Shown: positions 5,024-6,841 of the stretch, piece after piece
Layout of the letters: every line of letters begins with the position of its first letter
Position numbering within the stretch: the first letter of the stretch is position 1
DNA from: Candidatus Woesearchaeota archaeon
GTDB taxonomy: Archaea; Nanobdellota; Nanobdellia; Woesearchaeales; JAHWIC01
Assembly (NCBI GenBank): GCA_019322805.1
Contig: JAHWIC010000043.1
Span: forward strand, 1 to 6,841
Direction of reading: 5' to 3'
Length of the DNA: 6,841 nucleotides
Program-made: the position numbers and the translations under genes
Notes under the pieces: generated by a model
The model's input: only the letters and a program-made list of their open reading frames with translations
The model's database searches: none
What the model was told of the DNA's origin: nothing

Positions 5024-5926
5024 TTACTTCTTCTTAACCTGCTTCTTAAGCCCAAGTTCTTTAACCAATTCCTGGAACCTGTTTCTTAAGGTTACTTCTG
5101 TAATGTTTGCTACGTTTGATATCTCTGATTGGATTCTGCGCTCCTTATTCATCAAAGCAGCAGCATAAAGTGAAGCAGCTGCAACTGAATTAGGGCTTCT
5201 TCCAGAAGTTAGTTTTTGTCTTTGCGCTTTTTCAATAAGTCTGATAGCCTTTGTCTGTGTTTTTGGGCTAAGTTTCAGATAAGAAGCAAACTTGGGAATA
5301 AAGCTTATTGGGCTGACAGGCAGAACCTTTAAGCTTAGTTCTCGTGTTATAAACCTATAAGCACGTCCGATTTCCTTCTTTTCAATGCTTGTAGCATTAG
5401 AAATCTCTTCTAAGGTTTTAGGAACTTCATTTTGCCTGCATGATGCATGGATAGCACCTGCAACCATTCTTTCAATTCCTCTGCCTTTAATCAATCCCTT
5501 GTGTAAAGCCTGAGTATATATTCTAGCTGCTTCTTCTTCTACCATTGAAGGCAATTTCAAAATAGAAGCAACTCTCTTAATCTCTGATAGTGCTTGATTA
5601 AGGTTGTGTTCAATAGAAGTACTTACTCTCCTTTGCCATGTCCTTAATCTGAAGTATTTGTTCTTACTTTTGCCTTTAAGCTTATAAAGGTCTCCCTTTG
5701 TTCCAATCTCAGTAGAAATACTTGGCTGCAGATATGTTAAAGGTGCGCCAGATCTACGCTTTGTCTCATCAGAATTTTCAAACTCACGCCAATCCTGGCC
5801 AAAATCAATTAATTTATCATCTATAACAAGACCGCAGTTACGGCAAGTAACCTCGCCTTTTTCTTTGTTCCATGCAAGCCTGCCTCTACCGCATTCAGGG
5901 CAGTGCCTGCCAGTTGCCTCAATCAT
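5024..5926 (-). CDS. tfb: Archaeal transcription initiation factor B (TFB, TFIIB homologue)
   Basis: This 300-residue general transcription factor joins TBP at the TATA/BRE element and recruits RNA polymerase. The N-terminal zinc ribbon has Cys9, Cys12, Cys28 and Cys31 (CPEC and CRNC). The B-reader/linker follows as DWREFENSDETKRRSGAPLT (45-64) and ISTEIG (70-75). The first cyclin fold covers about 95-200, the second about 204-296. The BRE-contacting helix-turn-helix region is well kept: GRSPNSVAAASLYAAA (242-257) and RIQSEISNVANITEVTLRNR (264-283). Length is normal and no key residue is missing. The start at 5926 places the zinc ribbon correctly at the N-terminus; a GTGGGGGG stretch about 8 nt upstream may serve as a weak Shine-Dalgarno. 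It appears monocistronic, with its own promoters and a T-tract after its stop. A lysine-rich tail ends the protein. This is the strongest evidence that the DNA is archaeal. Confidence 0.97.
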   Translation of the reverse strand: MIEATGRHCPECGRGRLAWNKEKGEVTCRNCGLVIDDKLIDFGQDWREFENSDETKRRSGAPLTYLQPSISTEIGTKGDLYKLKGKSKNKYFRLRTWQRRVSTSIEHNLNQALSEIKRVASILKLPSMVEEEAARIYTQALHKGLIKGRGIERMVAGAIHASCRQNEVPKTLEEISNATSIEKKEIGRAYRFITRELSLKVLPVSPISFIPKFASYLKLSPKTQTKAIRLIEKAQRQKLTSGRSPNSVAAASLYAAALMNKERRIQSEISNVANITEVTLRNRFQELVKELGLKKQVKKK

Positions 5927-5941
5927 TTTAATTTCCCCCCA

Positions 5942-5953
5942 CTTATATATAAA
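5942..5953 (-). promoter_or_regulatory. Proximal TATA-like box of TFB
   Basis: TTTATATATAAG on the minus strand lies only about 22 bp before the ATG at 5926, so a transcript from it would be leaderless. It is the weaker of two candidates because it has no clear BRE. Confidence 0.35.
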
Positions 5954-5990
5954 TTATAATGGTTATATTGGAGTAGTTAATGGCGTTATC

Positions 5991-6006
5991 TTTATAAACC
6001 TTTCGT
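5991..6006 (-). promoter_or_regulatory. Distal BRE/TATA promoter of TFB
   Basis: CGAAAGGTTTATAAAG on the minus strand combines a purine-rich BRE (CGAAAG) with a TTTATAAA box, close to the archaeal consensus. Transcription would begin near 5970 and give a leader of about 43 nt to the TFB ATG. Confidence 0.6.
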
Positions 6007-6028
6007 TTCAAAGAGGATAAATTTATTC

Positions 6029-6077
6029 TTTTCAATATAGAAAAAAAGCCAAAAATGGATTATTTTCAATATGGAAA
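6029..6077. promoter_or_regulatory. Pair of palindromic boxes upstream of the TFB promoter
   Basis: TTTTCAATATAGAAA (6029-6043) and TTTTCAATATGGAAA (6063-6077) differ at one base and are spaced 34 bp apart, about three helical turns. Each contains the inverted repeat TTTC-N-ATAT-N-GAAA. They lie about 31 and 65 bp upstream of the distal TATA box, where an activator could bind. No regulator is identified. Confidence 0.45.
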
Positions 6078-6150
6078 TTTATTCAGTTTTGCATAGGAAA
6101 CCTTAAATTGATTATCATTAGAGATTATTAGTTAACTTTAAGAAACTTAG

Positions 6151-6841
6151 CTAAGATTCCTGCTTTGTGCCTTTAACTAAATCATAAACAACCTTTCTTT
6201 CTGCGTTTACCAGGTTCTGTAGCTCTAAGCCTTTAGGTGGTGGCAATGGTGGGCGTTGGTCATTGTCCTGGCCCCATTCAGAACTAAAATGAGCATTACC
6301 TCCAGTATGTGAGACAATACTGACATAATCAAGCAAATAATTTATTGCATCAGCCATAAACCTATTTCTTGGTACAATGTCTTGCTGGGCTATATAGGTT
6401 ACGCCTTCATCTGTAGAAAACTCCTTAGGATAATTTTGATATGTAGTATGTTCTGCTATTGAAACAGAGCGAAGCCTGCCTTGCCAAAACTTAAAGATCC
6501 TATCAGGAAAGTCCTGGCTCCAATCAATGAAATAAAATGGCAGGCCTTGCCTTATTGCAAAGTCAATAGTAGCATTGTATTCAAGAGTTTCCCACTCATC
6601 AGTATCAGGATGACCATAAACAAAAAAATCATCAATCTGGATTACTGTTTTTCTTCCATGCGACAATACTTGGTATTCTAGAGAACCAAACACAAATCTT
6701 GCGCGCCCTAATCTCCATGTTACCTGGTAGTCATCTAAATCTACTGGCTTACTTACTCTGCTGTCAACTGTTACAGGATGTTCTATGGTAACTACCTCAG
6801 GCTTATGTTCATCCAGAATTCTCTGTACTTCATCAAAAACA
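6151..6841 (-). CDS. TraB/PrgY/TIKI-like hydrolase-superfamily protein, N-terminus missing (tentative)
   Basis: The frame is open from the window edge to TAG at 6151-6153, giving 229 full codons before the stop. An internal GTG at 6691-6693 could be mistaken for a start, but the upstream codons are uninterrupted and protein-like, so the gene begins outside the window. Near the visible N-terminus ILDEHKPEVVTIEHP resembles the strand and acidic residue of TraB/PrgY-type proteins (kPdvVaVE). Near the C-terminus VPRNRFMADAINYLLDYVSIVSHTGGNAHF matches the family order: an RN..MA..I helix, a hydrophobic strand, then G-x-x-H (GNAH). These are the positions of the putative metal-binding residues in the EreA/ChaN/TraB/TIKI superfamily. 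The segment after it is proline-rich (RPPLPPPKG). No transmembrane segment or signal is visible in this part. Family resemblance is distant and rests on motif order; function is unknown, so treat it as a hypothetical protein if a profile search fails. Confidence 0.6.
   Translation of the reverse strand, partial: VFDEVQRILDEHKPEVVTIEHPVTVDSRVSKPVDLDDYQVTWRLGRARFVFGSLEYQVLSHGRKTVIQIDDFFVYGHPDTDEWETLEYNATIDFAIRQGLPFYFIDWSQDFPDRIFKFWQGRLRSVSIAEHTTYQNYPKEFSTDEGVTYIAQQDIVPRNRFMADAINYLLDYVSIVSHTGGNAHFSSEWGQDNDQRPPLPPPKGLELQNLVNAERKVVYDLVKGTKQES

Noticed and set aside
6130..6150. Terminator after the TraB-like gene
   Set aside because: GTTTCTT follows the stop, but the T run is too short and interrupted to call a terminator.
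6151..6693. Treating the GTG at 6691-6693 as the start of the TraB-like gene
   Set aside because: The frame continues upstream to the window edge with protein-like codons, including the PEVVTIEHP motif, so the gene is longer and truncated by the window.

Overview
The window reads as a stretch of AT-rich archaeal chromosome. The clearest marker is a complete transcription factor B (TFB) gene. TATA-type promoter motifs, T-tract terminators after stop codons and a secreted protease crowded with N-glycosylation sequons agree with this. Small compact operons, secreted proteins with Ig-like repeats and an ITGxAV motif in the protease suggest a DPANN lineage (Woesearchaeota or Pacearchaeota type). 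That placement is inference only.

Every gene I can support is on the minus strand, so transcription runs from high to low coordinates. In that order: (1) 6841-6151, the 3' part of a gene whose product resembles the TraB/PrgY/TIKI hydrolase-like superfamily; (2) 5926-5024, TFB, with a strong BRE/TATA promoter and two matching palindromic boxes further upstream; (3) an intergenic region holding a cloverleaf-forming repeat (copy B); (4) 4666-4163 and 4153-3224, a two-gene operon of an RDD-family membrane protein and signal peptide peptidase SppA; (5) a second intergenic region holding a second cloverleaf repeat (copy A); (6) 2913-1, an operon of a 47-residue ribbon-helix-helix protein, a small DUF333 lipoprotein, and a large secreted papain-family protease with DUF333 units at its N-terminus and several Ig-like domains. 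The protease gene runs off the left edge.

The genes suggest a cell-envelope theme: a membrane-bound SppA with its RDD partner, a lipoprotein, and a large secreted, probably heavily glycosylated cysteine protease. The small DNA-binding protein opens the protease operon and may regulate it.

The most unusual content is non-coding. Two intergenic elements of about 120-137 bp, in the same orientation and 1.77 kb apart, each fold on paper into a closing stem plus three hairpin arms meeting at an almost perfectly paired four-way junction. Two base pairs of the middle arm differ between the copies with pairing kept. This points to a family of structured repeats or RNAs that I cannot assign to a known class. 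A second curiosity is a 19-bp repeat exactly 300 bp apart that links the ribbon-helix-helix gene's tail to the start of the protease gene. It looks like the scar of the duplication that gave the operon two DUF333 modules.
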